Assembly: GCA_947501635.1 (NCBI GenBank)
Contig: CANMWT010000003.1
Location: forward strand, 372,001-436,000
Direction of reading: 5' to 3'
Source of the DNA: an uncultured Roseobacter sp.
Lineage (GTDB): Bacteria > Pseudomonadota > Alphaproteobacteria > Rhodobacterales > Rhodobacteraceae
Length of the DNA stretch: 64,000 nt
The notes beneath the pieces were generated by a model that saw nothing but the letters and a program-made list of their open reading frames with translations, did no database searches and had not been told where the DNA came from. How positions within the stretch are numbered: position 1 is the first letter of the stretch; every line of letters starts with the position of its first letter. Position numbers and translations under genes: made by a program. Positions 36,630-45,150 of the stretch are shown here, piece by piece.

Positions 36630-38483
36630 ATGGCTAAAAAAGGCGAGGCTTCTGCCGTTTTGTTCAAATGGCTGTGGAAGGGCTATTTGCGCAAGAACGC
36701 CGGCCTGATCGGGGTTGCCGTGGTCTTCATGTTTATCGAAGGTTCCATGCTGGGCGCGCTTGCCTATCTGATGCAGCCGATGTTCGACCGCGTGTTCGTC
36801 GCCGGCGAAAGCTCTATGCTTTATGTGGTGGGCGGCGTGGTGATTGGCATCTTCGTGCTGCGCGCCTTTTCGGGGGTCGCACAAAAGGTGCTGCTGTCCC
36901 GGGTGGCCATGCGCACGGCAGCGGCCGTCAGGCTTGATCTGCTGGCCACGATCATGAAACAGGATGGCGCCTTTCATCAGGAACACCCGCCCGGATACCT
37001 GATCCAGCGGGTTCAGGGCGATGTCGGGGCCGTGAACAAGATCTGGCGCGCCATTCTCACCAGCGCCGGGCGCGATTTTGTCGGGCTATTTGTACTGCTT
37101 GGCGTGGCTATCAACGTTGACCCGATCTGGGCACTGATGGCCTGTATCGGTATCCCGATCATCGTGCTGCCAGCCGCCGCCACACAAAAGTTCATCCGAC
37201 GCCGTGCCCGCGAGGCACGCAACCTTGGCGCCAGCCTCGCCACCCGCCTTGACGAGGTCTTTCACGGTATCGTCCAGATCAAACTGAACGGCGCGGAGAA
37301 CTACCAGTACAAACAATACAAGGCCACCACCCGCGACTACATCAAAACCGAGATGCGCACCGTCACCGGCTCTGCCACGCTACCGGCCATGGTCGACCTG
37401 ATGTCCGGTTTCGGCTTCATGGCGGTCATCCTCTACGGCGGCTCCGAGATTATTTCCGGTGAAAAGACCATCGGCCAGTTCATGAGCTTCTTTACCGCCA
37501 TGGGCTTTGCCTTCGACCCGATGCGCCGCCTTGCCAATGTGTCGGGCCAGATCCAGATCGCGTCCGCCTCTATCGAGCGTATCAAAGAGCTGATGGAACT
37601 GCCGATCAAGCTGACCTCGCCCGCAAACCCCAAAAGCGCCCCCACAGGCACCCCCGACGTGATCCTGGACGGCGTATCGCTCAGCTATGGCGAAACGGAA
37701 GTTCTCGACAATCTGTCCCTGACCGCCGAGGCCGGCAAAACCACCGCGCTGGTCGGCGCATCCGGCGCGGGCAAATCCACCGTCTTCAGCCTGCTGACAC
37801 GGCTCATCGATCCGGTCGAAGGCACTGTACGCATCGGCGGTGTGGCGACCACAGACATGGACCTGCACGAGCTGCGCGCCCTTTTCTCGGTGGTGACACA
37901 AGAAGCGCTACTTTTCGACGAAACCCTGCGCGAGAACATCCTGCTGGGCCGCACTGATGTGCCGGAAGAAGACCTGAAATCCGTGCTCGATGCAGCGCAT
38001 GTCAGCGACTTTGTCAGCAACATGCCCAACGGGCTCGACACGCCGGTGGGCCCACGCGGCTCGGCACTCTCCGGCGGGCAACGCCAGCGGGTCGTCATCG
38101 CGCGTGCCCTCTTGCGCAACAAACCCATCCTCTTGCTGGACGAAGCGACATCAGCCCTCGACGCGCAGTCGGAAAAAGTTGTTCAGGAAGCATTGGACAA
38201 GCTCGCCAAGGGGCGCACCACGCTGGTCATCGCGCACCGGCTGTCCACCGTCCGCGCTGCTGACAAGATCGTCGTGATGGACCGTGGACGCGTCATGGAC
38301 GAAGGCACGCATGACGAATTGCTGGAACGCGGTGGCATCTACGCCGATCTTTACCGTCTGCAGTTCAAGGACGGCAAAACCGTAACGGACAGCCGCAGCA
38401 TCACACCCAAAAGCAAATCCTCACCCGAAGAGATGGCACCGCAAGGCTTGCTGCAACGCCTCACAGCGCTGTTCAACGGCTAG
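36630..38483 (+). CDS. ABC exporter, MsbA-like (permease-ATPase fusion)
   Basis: A 617-residue half-transporter. N-terminal membrane domain with NAGLIGVAVVFMFIEGSML and DFVGLFVLLGVAINVDPIWA, followed by an ATPase domain: Walker A GASGAGKSTVFSLL, signature LSGGQRQRVVIARAL, Walker B ILLLDEATSALD, H-loop IAHRLSTV. Members of this subgroup flip lipid A core or other lipids and drugs across the inner membrane. The start at 36630 gives the family N terminus; an earlier in-frame ATG adds 13 residues without support. It is followed head-to-head by a glycosyltransferase gene on the other strand. Substrate inferred. Confidence 0.85.
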   Translation: MAKKGEASAVLFKWLWKGYLRKNAGLIGVAVVFMFIEGSMLGALAYLMQPMFDRVFVAGESSMLYVVGGVVIGIFVLRAFSGVAQKVLLSRVAMRTAAAVRLDLLATIMKQDGAFHQEHPPGYLIQRVQGDVGAVNKIWRAILTSAGRDFVGLFVLLGVAINVDPIWALMACIGIPIIVLPAAATQKFIRRRAREARNLGASLATRLDEVFHGIVQIKLNGAENYQYKQYKATTRDYIKTEMRTVTGSATLPAMVDLMSGFGFMAVILYGGSEIISGEKTIGQFMSFFTAMGFAFDPMRRLANVSGQIQIASASIERIKELMELPIKLTSPANPKSAPTGTPDVILDGVSLSYGETEVLDNLSLTAEAGKTTALVGASGAGKSTVFSLLTRLIDPVEGTVRIGGVATTDMDLHELRALFSVVTQEALLFDETLRENILLGRTDVPEEDLKSVLDAAHVSDFVSNMPNGLDTPVGPRGSALSGGQRQRVVIARALLRNKPILLLDEATSALDAQSEKVVQEALDKLAKGRTTLVIAHRLSTVRAADKIVVMDRGRVMDEGTHDELLERGGIYADLYRLQFKDGKTVTDSRSITPKSKSSPEEMAPQGLLQRLTALFNG

Positions 38484-39161
38484 CTAACTGCGGTAATAGC
38501 TGTCCGCCAGACGTTGCGGGGACGTGCCCACGAAAAACCGCGCCAACGTCCACAGATTGCGCATGCCGCGGCGCAGCCACCCCTGCCGCCGATACCGGCT
38601 GGCGCTGGTCACGGCGGTCGCACGGATGGGCCGAAGATGCCCCTTGAGCGCCAGAGCAAGCGCCACATCCTCCATCAGCGGCTGTTGCGGATACCCGCCG
38701 ACCCGGTCGTATAAATCAGCCGGCAACAACAGCCCCTGATCGCCATAAGGCAGCCCGAAACGGCTGCGCAAATTCGCCCAGTAACACACCACGGCACCGG
38801 CGACGCCACCCTCGTCAAAGGACAGTCGAAACCAGCCAGCCTGATGGCTTTCAAAATGTTTCAGAACAGGGCCAACCCACCCTTCCGCCAAAGCGGTATC
38901 CGCATGCAGCACCAGAAACCAACGCCCCTGCGCCGCCTGACACCCCCGTGCCAACTGCGCCCCGCGCGACGCGCTGCCTTCGATCACCTCGGCACCCCAT
39001 TCCTTGGCAAGTGCCACTGTCGCATCCGAAGAGCCACCGTCGCTGACAATCAGCTCACGGATCAGCCCCGCTTCCAGTCCGGGCATCAAAGACGTCAGGC
39101 ATGTCCCCAAATGCGCTTCTGCATTCAGGGTTGGAATTATCACCGAAATCGGTGCACGCAT
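38484..39161 (-). CDS. Family 2 glycosyltransferase (TIGR04283 type)
   Basis: A 225-residue GT-A glycosyltransferase. ISVIIPTLNAEAHLGTCLTSL at the N terminus, IVSDGGSSDATVALAKEWGAEVI with the nucleotide-sugar Asp residues, and FLVLHADTALAEGW with the DxD-like metal site (HADT). The short length and the GSASRGAQLARGCQAA segment match the TIGR04283 subgroup. It starts divergently from ygfZ across 67 bp, and its stop abuts the MsbA-like gene stop. Acceptor unknown. Confidence 0.85.
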   Translation of the reverse strand: MRAPISVIIPTLNAEAHLGTCLTSLMPGLEAGLIRELIVSDGGSSDATVALAKEWGAEVIEGSASRGAQLARGCQAAQGRWFLVLHADTALAEGWVGPVLKHFESHQAGWFRLSFDEGGVAGAVVCYWANLRSRFGLPYGDQGLLLPADLYDRVGGYPQQPLMEDVALALALKGHLRPIRATAVTSASRYRRQGWLRRGMRNLWTLARFFVGTSPQRLADSYYRS

Positions 39162-39228
39162 TCAGCTACCCCTTCCAACTGGCTGTCCCATCGTTATATG
39201 CCCTTCAGGAAGAAAGTAGGAGCCCCCC

Positions 39229-39966
39229 ATGACCAAACGTCGCATCTTGAAGCTCACGGGAACAGACACCACCGATTTTCTGCAAGGCCTCATCACAAAT
39301 GACGTCGAAAAAGTGGAAAACGGCATGGTCTACGCCGCGATGCTCACGCCACAGGGCAAATACATTGCCGATTTCTTCCTGACCAAAAGCGGCGACAGCA
39401 TTCTGCTGGATGTAGCGGAAAGCCATGCGGACACGTTGAAAACCCGCCTGATGATGTACAAGCTGCGCGCCGACGTCACGATCGAGGAAACGCACCTCTT
39501 TGTGCACCGCGGGCTCGACACGCCGCCCCCGGATGCATTTGCTGACCCGCGCCACCCCGCGCTCGGTTGGCGCGCCTACCGCCCCGAAGCCCAGCAAGAC
39601 GACACGGTCGACTGGACCGCGCTGCGTGTCGCCCACGCAATCCCCGAGACAGGCATAGAGCTTACCGCCGACAGCTTTATTCTGGAAACCGGTTTTGAGC
39701 GGCTCTCTGGCGTCGACTTCCGCAAAGGGTGCTATGTGGGACAGGAGGTGACCGCACGGATGAAACACAAGACCGAACTGCGCAAAGGTCTCGCCCAAGT
39801 GACACTCGACGGCCCGGCAGAGACGGGCACAGAGATTTCCGCAGATGGCAAACCTGTCGGAACGCTGCTCAGCCGTGCCGGAAACGAGGCTCTCGCCTAC
39901 CTGCGCTTTGACCGCGCATCTGGGGAAATGACAGCAGGCGCCGCAACAGTCCGAAGATCGACCTGA
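39229..39966 (+). CDS. ygfZ: Folate-binding YgfZ/CAF17-like protein
   Basis: A 245-residue GcvT-fold protein. The family signature is KGCYVGQEVTARMKHK, matching K-G-C-Y-x-G-Q-E with its invariant Cys. TDTTDFLQGLITNDVEKV at the N terminus and AMLTPQGKYIADFFL also fit. YgfZ uses tetrahydrofolate and supports Fe-S enzyme maturation, including tRNA-modifying MiaB. Cytoplasmic. GTAGGAGCCCCCC precedes the ATG. Shorter than enterobacterial YgfZ, as is common in alphaproteobacteria. Confidence 0.9.
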   Translation: MTKRRILKLTGTDTTDFLQGLITNDVEKVENGMVYAAMLTPQGKYIADFFLTKSGDSILLDVAESHADTLKTRLMMYKLRADVTIEETHLFVHRGLDTPPPDAFADPRHPALGWRAYRPEAQQDDTVDWTALRVAHAIPETGIELTADSFILETGFERLSGVDFRKGCYVGQEVTARMKHKTELRKGLAQVTLDGPAETGTEISADGKPVGTLLSRAGNEALAYLRFDRASGEMTAGAATVRRST

Positions 39967-40009
39967 CCCGCAGCTTTTATAGATGCAGGCCCGGACCCGA
40001 CGCGCGCGC

Positions 40010-40573
40010 TTAGGCCCGTTCGGCGTATTCCATCGTCTCGGTATTGACGACGATATCTTCGTCCTGCCCGACAAACGGCGGCACCATGACCTTTACCCCA
40101 TTGTCCAAAATTGCAGGCTTGAACGAATTCGCAGCCGTCTGCCCTTTTACAACAGGTTCAGTTTCGACGATCTTGCAGGTCACTTTCTGAGGTAACGTTG
40201 CGTTAAGTGCCTCTTCCTCATAGAACTCCACAACGATGGTCATACCGTCCTGCAAGAAGGGGCGACGCTCTCCCAAAAGCTCTGCGGGAAGCTGCACCTG
40301 CTCGTAGGTTTCGGTGTCCATGACCACCAACATGCCCGCATCTTCGTACAAAAACTGCTGGTCTTTTTGCTCAAGTCTTACGCGTTCGACCTTGTCCGCA
40401 GAGCGGAACCGCTCGTTCAGTTTGGACCCATTTCGCAGATTTCGCAGCTCAACCTGCGCAAAAGCTCCGCCTTTTCCGGGCTTTACGTGATCTACCTTGA
40501 CCGCGGCCCAAAGACCGCCGTTATGCTCCAGCACGTTTCCGGGCCGGATTTCGTTTCCGTTGATTTTTGGCAT
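40010..40573 (-). CDS. efp: Translation elongation factor P
   Basis: A 187-residue EF-P that relieves ribosome stalling at polyproline motifs. The N-terminal KOW-like domain has [33 protein letters not shown], where the Lys in KPGKGGAF is the tip residue that may be modified; then [23 protein letters not shown] and two OB domains ending [20 protein letters not shown]. Length is standard. The start at 40573 is the family start; the open frame further left is shadow. It is divergent from the next plus-strand gene across 221 bp, which likely holds both promoters. Confidence 0.95.
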   Translation of the reverse strand: MPKINGNEIRPGNVLEHNGGLWAAVKVDHVKPGKGGAFAQVELRNLRNGSKLNERFRSADKVERVRLEQKDQQFLYEDAGMLVVMDTETYEQVQLPAELLGERRPFLQDGMTIVVEFYEEEALNATLPQKVTCKIVETEPVVKGQTAANSFKPAILDNGVKVMVPPFVGQDEDIVVNTETMEYAERA

Positions 40574-40794
40574 GTGACAAAACCGTGTCAAAAGGTTGAT
40601 GAAAGATGAAGCATCCCTATATCTGGGTGCAGGTAGCGTGACAAGACAACGATATCTCGTGGTGGGCCAGACAAAAGCCATGCAAGTTTTGCATATAAGG
40701 TATGCATTTAGAGGGTATCCGAATCGGGCGAAGTCTTGCATAAGGGACGTCACGCCGAAAAGACAAGAGCAAGAATAATGGAAAGGACGACGAG

Positions 40795-41115
40795 ATGAAA
40801 GATTTCGTTGACGGCACAGCCTTCAATAACGAACAAGGCAACCGTGCGCGTAAACTTTTTGCAGCCGTGGTACTGGCTGCGCTGGACGATGCTATTGCTG
40901 ACGACAAGAAATATGGCAATGGCCCCGAGCAGATTGCCCGCTGGGCAAGATCACGTGACGGACGTGAAGTACTCAGCTGTGCAGGCATCGACCCCAACGA
41001 GCGGGTTGTCGAAGGACTGATGGATTTCGTCGGAAAAGGTGTGCGGACCTCCGTGGCCCTGTCGCGCGAAGAATCCGAACGCCGGAATGCGGCGCAGCAG
41101 GCAGAAGCCGCCTAG
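40795..41115 (+). CDS. Conserved Rhodobacterales protein of unknown function
   Basis: A 106-residue soluble, mostly helical protein: [64 protein letters not shown] believe it belongs to a small family conserved in Rhodobacteraceae (DUF6280-like), from memory only. No catalytic motif, no signal peptide and a single Cys are visible. GGAAAGGACGACG lies upstream of the ATG and a strong terminator follows, so it is probably a monocistronic, well-expressed gene. Function unknown. Confidence 0.75.
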   Translation: MKDFVDGTAFNNEQGNRARKLFAAVVLAALDDAIADDKKYGNGPEQIARWARSRDGREVLSCAGIDPNERVVEGLMDFVGKGVRTSVALSREESERRNAAQQAEAA

Positions 41116-41140
41116 CAGCGACCAAAAGTTTCACAACAAG

Positions 41141-41171
41141 GCGCTACCCTCGATTGGGTGGCGCTTTTTTT
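41141..41171 (+). terminator. Rho-independent terminator
   Basis: GCGCTACCC (41141-41149) pairs with GGGTGGCGC (41156-41164), one G-U pair, six-base loop, followed by seven Ts. It ends the transcript of the preceding conserved 106-residue gene, 26 bp past its stop codon, and overlaps the 3' end of the opposite-strand gene by two bases. Confidence 0.88.
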
Positions 41172-41748
41172 ATGTGTCGACAAAAAAGAACAGCCACTGT
41201 CGCACGATCCAGATTTCGGCAGCCAGAAGCAGCGCCACTGCAAGACCCACAAACACACCCACCCGTTGGCGCCACAACGCCACCGCCGCAGCCAGCGCGA
41301 CCACTGCCTCGGCCGGTGCAATCCACATCGCGCCGCGGTTTCGGTCCCAATAGCTGACGGGGCTTTCAAAGACCCAGTCCGACAGCGGCCAGAAATGCGG
41401 GCGGCCATCATCGTGATGCAGCGGAAAATCCAGACACAGATGCAAAAGCGCGGCCGCAACCAAGGCGATTGCGCTCTCGGACCGCGACCACAGCGCAAGG
41501 GCCAGCGCCACCCCCCAAACAAGGAAAGAGTTGTCGATGGCAAACACCGTCTGCCAGCTTTGCGAAAAGTAAAGCTCGTCAAAAACGATCTGAGGCGGAA
41601 TGCCCAGAACGAAAAGCGCAGTGCCCGCCATCACATAGAGAGACAGATCCGGCAGCAAGGCCCCTACCATCGCAGCGATGACAACCCTGCGCGACTTGCC
41701 ACGCCCGAAAACTGCCGCGCCGATCAACAGATGTGCAGGTGTGTTCAT
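41170..41748 (-). CDS. Multi-span membrane protein, YdjM/metal-dependent-hydrolase-like
   Basis: A 192-residue membrane protein with about five to six hydrophobic segments. It starts NTPAHLLIGAAVFGRG, contains VGALLPDLSLYVMAG, LLHLCLDFPLHHDDGRPHFWPLSDW, the His/Asp pattern of YdjM-like membrane-bound metal-dependent hydrolases (His in TPAH, Asp in LLPD, HLCLDFPLHHDD). Relatives in Rhodobacteraceae have been labelled cobalamin biosynthesis CobQ, which the sequence does not support. Catalytic function unproven. Ends just inside the terminator of the neighbour gene. Confidence 0.7.
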   Translation of the reverse strand: MNTPAHLLIGAAVFGRGKSRRVVIAAMVGALLPDLSLYVMAGTALFVLGIPPQIVFDELYFSQSWQTVFAIDNSFLVWGVALALALWSRSESAIALVAAALLHLCLDFPLHHDDGRPHFWPLSDWVFESPVSYWDRNRGAMWIAPAEAVVALAAAVALWRQRVGVFVGLAVALLLAAEIWIVRQWLFFFVDT

Positions 41749-41854
41749 GCGACCGCGCGCTGCACGCGCAGCGCCAAGGCGATCAGGCGGGTGACACCAA
41801 AAGCAACCGGCCCGCGTGGGCCTGCCACCAACACAGCACCGTCAACAAATGGGT

Positions 41855-42643
41855 TCAATCCAGCGACTGCGCAACCAGCGCGCGATGTATCTCGCGACGC
41901 ACGAGTTTGCGCACATTGCGCGTGATCCGCTCGCCCAGTTCACCCTGCAATTCCGACCGGACGATCTCCGCCACCATCGCGCGCAGCGTTTCTTCGTCAA
42001 TGACCTGCTCTTCAAGGGCGGTTTCCACGACGGTCTCGGCGGCATCCACGCCCTCAGGCGCGTGGTCCGTATGCTCTGGCGCCGGCGTTTCGGCGCGCGC
42101 AACCGGATTGCCGGTCCCGTCCAGCTCGACATTCTCTTCCCAGGTCATCGTGGGCGGTTGCGTGCCGGAATACGGATCGGTGCCCAATTCATCGGGCTCC
42201 CACTGATCCACCGTCTTCGCGATCGCCGTCTCCAGCGCCGCGATCTTCGCACTCAGGTTCATGAACTCTGTCGTGGTCGTGGCGCGGGGCTGAACAGGTC
42301 CGGCCTGTGGTGTGGCCTGTTGCGTCGTCGGCTCGGGTTCCGCCTGTGCAGGTGCCGCGGTCTGGTTGCTGGCCTCCGCAGGCTCCGCAATCCGTTCCGG
42401 CAGAGGCGGCTCTTCAAATTCGTACCACTCCCCGACCGGAGAGACCGCATCCTCCGGCATGAGCTTCAACACCTCGTTGTCTGACGCCACGCGCAGTTGC
42501 GGGGTCAACACCAGCATGTCTTCTGCTGCCGGGGCCAACTGCTCTTGTGACACTGCTTGTTGAGGCCGTTTTGTTTCCCCGACCAACCGCCTGATCGAGG
42601 AAAGTACGTCTTCGACTTCTGAATTTGTAACTGGTTCTGACAT
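41855..42643 (-). CDS. DUF2497/PopZ-like polar organiser protein (putative)
   Basis: A 262-residue protein with a short conserved N-terminal helix (NSEVEDVLSSIRRLVGE), a long disordered Pro/Glu/Thr-rich centre, and a conserved helical C terminus (ETLRAMVAEIVRSELQ through RKLVRREIHRALV). This three-part plan, with the SIRR helix first and the E-x-L-V-R-x-E-I end, matches DUF2497/PopZ, the alphaproteobacterial cell-pole matrix protein. The C-terminal helices differ enough that divergent function is possible. The start at 42643 follows the family pattern. It is 73 bp downstream of the TolC gene and may be co-transcribed with it. Confidence 0.6.
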   Translation of the reverse strand: MSEPVTNSEVEDVLSSIRRLVGETKRPQQAVSQEQLAPAAEDMLVLTPQLRVASDNEVLKLMPEDAVSPVGEWYEFEEPPLPERIAEPAEASNQTAAPAQAEPEPTTQQATPQAGPVQPRATTTTEFMNLSAKIAALETAIAKTVDQWEPDELGTDPYSGTQPPTMTWEENVELDGTGNPVARAETPAPEHTDHAPEGVDAAETVVETALEEQVIDEETLRAMVAEIVRSELQGELGERITRNVRKLVRREIHRALVAQSLD

Positions 42644-42716
42644 TACTACACCACTCTTGCCCCTAAGGCAGTGTAGCGCGCAACATCTTGTGGCACAATG
42701 GCGTCGTGACGCGATA

Positions 42717-44144
42717 TCAGTTCTTTTGCAAGGAACGCAAAACCCGGTCCAGCTGACGCCCTTGCTCGGATCGGGCCGTGGGCGCGTCTTTTGCAAGGTT
42801 GTAATATGCCGCGGGATCGTAAATCTGGACCCCCAAATTCAAATCCTGCGCTGTCAAACGCCCGGACGCCTGCAAAACAGCGTAGGCGGCGACATAAAGG
42901 TTCGCTTCGTCGGACAGCCGGGCTGTCTCCGCATCCAGCAGGTCCTGTTCGGCTTCCAACACATCCAGCGTGGTCCGCGCGCCCAGTGATGCTTCCTCAC
43001 GCACCCCGCGGAAGGCGATTCCCGCCGCTCGGATTCGCTCCTCACTCGCAACAAGGCTCGCCCGACGCGCCGCGAGGCTGGCATAAGCGCTGCCCACGTC
43101 CTGCGACACTTGCTTGCGCGCCTCATAGAGGCTTCCCAACTCCTGATCGCGCGACGCAATCGCACGCCGGATACCCGAACTCAACGCACCGCCCTGATAG
43201 ATCGGACCCCGCAGTTCAACACCGATACTGCCGATGTTGGAGTAATTGCTGCTGCCCAGATCTTCGTTCAGGCCAATAGAACCAAAGGCGGACACCGTCG
43301 GGTTCAGCGTGGCCTCGGCGCGCAGGATATTAAGCTCTGCCGCAGCGACGCGGTGTTGCGCCGACAGAATATCAGGGTGGTTTTGCAGAGCTGCTGCCCG
43401 CGCACTTTCCACATTCGAGGTGAACTGCGGCAGGTTCGGTGGAGGCGCCAGCGGTCCGGGCTGGCGCCCCACGACATTCACATATTGCTCGATGCTCTGC
43501 TGCAGATCACCCTGTGCCGTGGCAAGCTCGCTTTGGGCCAGCGCCACACTCGCTTCAGCCTGCGCCACGTCGGTACGGGTCACCTCGCCCACTTCGAAAC
43601 GGTCCTGCGCGGCGCGCAGTTCTTCCTGCAGCAGTCGCAGGCTGTTTTCGCGCAGATCGACCAGATCGCGCAGAGCATAAACGCTCATGTAAACAGAAAC
43701 CGCATTAATAAGGACCTGCTGTTCGATACTGACCAGCTGTTGTCGCGTCGCCAGAACGATTTCTTTGGACGCTTCGGTGTTCAGACGCGCCGCACCGCCA
43801 TCATACAACAGCAGGCTGGCGATCAGGGAGGCATCCGCCTCGGTGGTGTTGATATCGGTCGATCCCAGCAACGCGCGCTGGTTGCCGAAGCGGTTCGTGA
43901 TTGCCGCCGAATACTCCAGCACCGGTTTGAGCGCGGAAGCTGCGGTCGCCACATCTTCGTCCGCCGCACGCAGAACCGCACGGTTCTGGTCGATCAATCC
44001 GCTGTTCTGATAGGCGCCCGCTAAAGCATCCGCCAGCGTCTCGCCCTGCGCAACCGTCGCCGCGAAACCCGTCACAAGGCCCAGCACAAGCACTGTCTTT
44101 TGTGCAAAGCCCCTCATGCCCCGTTTCATTTCTACTGCCGACAT
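42717..44144 (-). CDS. TolC-family outer-membrane channel protein
   Basis: A 475-residue outer-membrane factor. A signal peptide (VLVLGLVTGFAATVAQG) precedes two repeated halves of long coiled-coil helices: QNRAVLRAADEDVATAAS, VYMSVYALRDLVDLRENSL, RFEVGEVTRTDVAQAEASVAL in the first, HRVAAAELNILRAEATLN and GVREEASLGARTTLDVLEAEQDLLDAE in the second. TolC trimers bridge inner-membrane exporters to the outside; its partner RND or type I exporter is not adjacent. GAGAGGCACTTGAG precedes the ATG at 44144. The RTX protein at 23.4 kb is a possible client, by inference only. Confidence 0.9.
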   Translation of the reverse strand: MSAVEMKRGMRGFAQKTVLVLGLVTGFAATVAQGETLADALAGAYQNSGLIDQNRAVLRAADEDVATAASALKPVLEYSAAITNRFGNQRALLGSTDINTTEADASLIASLLLYDGGAARLNTEASKEIVLATRQQLVSIEQQVLINAVSVYMSVYALRDLVDLRENSLRLLQEELRAAQDRFEVGEVTRTDVAQAEASVALAQSELATAQGDLQQSIEQYVNVVGRQPGPLAPPPNLPQFTSNVESARAAALQNHPDILSAQHRVAAAELNILRAEATLNPTVSAFGSIGLNEDLGSSNYSNIGSIGVELRGPIYQGGALSSGIRRAIASRDQELGSLYEARKQVSQDVGSAYASLAARRASLVASEERIRAAGIAFRGVREEASLGARTTLDVLEAEQDLLDAETARLSDEANLYVAAYAVLQASGRLTAQDLNLGVQIYDPAAYYNLAKDAPTARSEQGRQLDRVLRSLQKN

Positions 44145-44189
44145 CTCAAGTGCCTCTCTGTAAACTTGCCCTGCCCATTTTTCTTTTTG

Positions 44190-44843
44190 TCAAAGCTCGA
44201 ACGCTTTTTCTGTCTCAAAGCCCGGCAACACCGGCGCTCCGGCATTAAAGGACATGCGCCACGACACGGACCCGTGCTGCTTCACCCCCAAGCGCATCTC
44301 ACCCAATGCGCCGACCTGGAACAGACAGCCGATCCGGCCGCCATCCTTCAACTGGTCCAAAAGCGCATCCGGCACGCGTTGCACAGCGCCCTCAATCACG
44401 ATGACATCATAGGGGCCATGCTGCGCCGCCCCTTCTGCAAGGGGGCCTGTGTGCAGAATAACATTGTCCGCGCCAGCATTGCTCAGCGCCTCTTGTGCTT
44501 CGCTCACAAGGCTTTCGTCCTCTTCAACAGCAACCACGGCCTCTGCCATACGGGCAATCACGGCTGACGAATATCCCATCGCCGCGCCGATATCCAAGAC
44601 CAGTTCATTATTTGACACATCCAGCGCATCGAGCATTTTTCCCAGCGTGCGCGGCTCAAGCAAGACGCGTCCCTCGCCCAAGTCGAGGTTTTCCCCCATA
44701 TAGGCAGCCTCGCGCAGCGCAGCAGGCACGAATTCTTCGCGCGGAATAGTAAGCATCGCGTCGATTATTGGAAATTTGGTCACATCGGAAGGGCGGACCT
44801 GCGTGTCCACCATCATCGTCCGGCGCGCTGTAAAGTCTGGCAT
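44190..44843 (-). CDS. pcm: Protein-L-isoaspartate O-methyltransferase-like
   Basis: A 217-residue SAM-dependent methyltransferase of the PCMT family. RTMMVDTQVRPSDVTKFPII at the N terminus, PREEFVPAALREAAYMGENL, LDIGAAMGYSSAVIARMAEAVVAVEED as the SAM site, and GPYDVIVIEGAVQRVPDALLDQL. The canonical PCMT repair enzyme methylates isoaspartyl residues; this alphaproteobacterial subgroup is often found beside tolC and may have another role, since the usual GDG-x-GY loop reads IGAAMGY. It sits 45 bp upstream of tolC on the same strand. Confidence 0.85.
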   Translation of the reverse strand: MPDFTARRTMMVDTQVRPSDVTKFPIIDAMLTIPREEFVPAALREAAYMGENLDLGEGRVLLEPRTLGKMLDALDVSNNELVLDIGAAMGYSSAVIARMAEAVVAVEEDESLVSEAQEALSNAGADNVILHTGPLAEGAAQHGPYDVIVIEGAVQRVPDALLDQLKDGGRIGCLFQVGALGEMRLGVKQHGSVSWRMSFNAGAPVLPGFETEKAFEL

Positions 44844-44990
44844 CTGGCTAAACTCATCCGTTCAAATCACTATGACCCCGATGTTGCACATATGCACTCA
44901 CACGGCAACGCCGGCACAATACCTTTTTGCCCACCTGTGACACTTGCAGCACCCTTTGATTTCGGATAGCTGTGCGCTCACACCATGGTC

Positions 44991-45064
44991 GGCGAGTTGG
45001 CGGAGTGGTGACGCAGCGGATTGCAAATCCGTGTACACCGGTTCGATTCCGGTACTCGCCTCCA
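44991..45064 (+). tRNA. tRNA-Cys (GCA)
   Basis: A 74-nt tRNA with encoded CCA. Acceptor stem GGCGAGT pairs with ACTCGCC, the anticodon loop ATTGCAAAT shows GCA, and the T arm is CCGGT-TCGATTC-CCGG-type. A tyrosine recombinase gene ends 86 bp from its 3' end, so the 3' end is the likely attachment site of the neighbouring element, reconstituted by the insertion. Confidence 0.96.
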
Positions 45065-45089
45065 TTTAATCTCAATAACTTAGACTAAA

Positions 45090-45115
45090 CACCTCACTAC
45101 GCGAGAGGTGCATTT
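45090..45115 (+). terminator. Weak hairpin after tRNA-Cys
   Basis: CACCTC (45090-45095) pairs with GAGGTG (45105-45110) around a nine-base loop, followed by CATTTTA. It may terminate the tRNA-Cys transcript or the integrase transcript on the other strand. Short stem and weak T-run keep confidence low. Confidence 0.35.
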
Positions 45116-45150
45116 TACATGTCGTTTTACAATTGATGTTCTTTTTGCGT

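Noticed and set aside
41170-41748. Label cobalamin biosynthesis CobQ for this membrane protein
   Set aside because: The protein has several membrane segments and His/Asp motifs, not the ATP-dependent amidase fold of CobQ. The label would be a misnomer.
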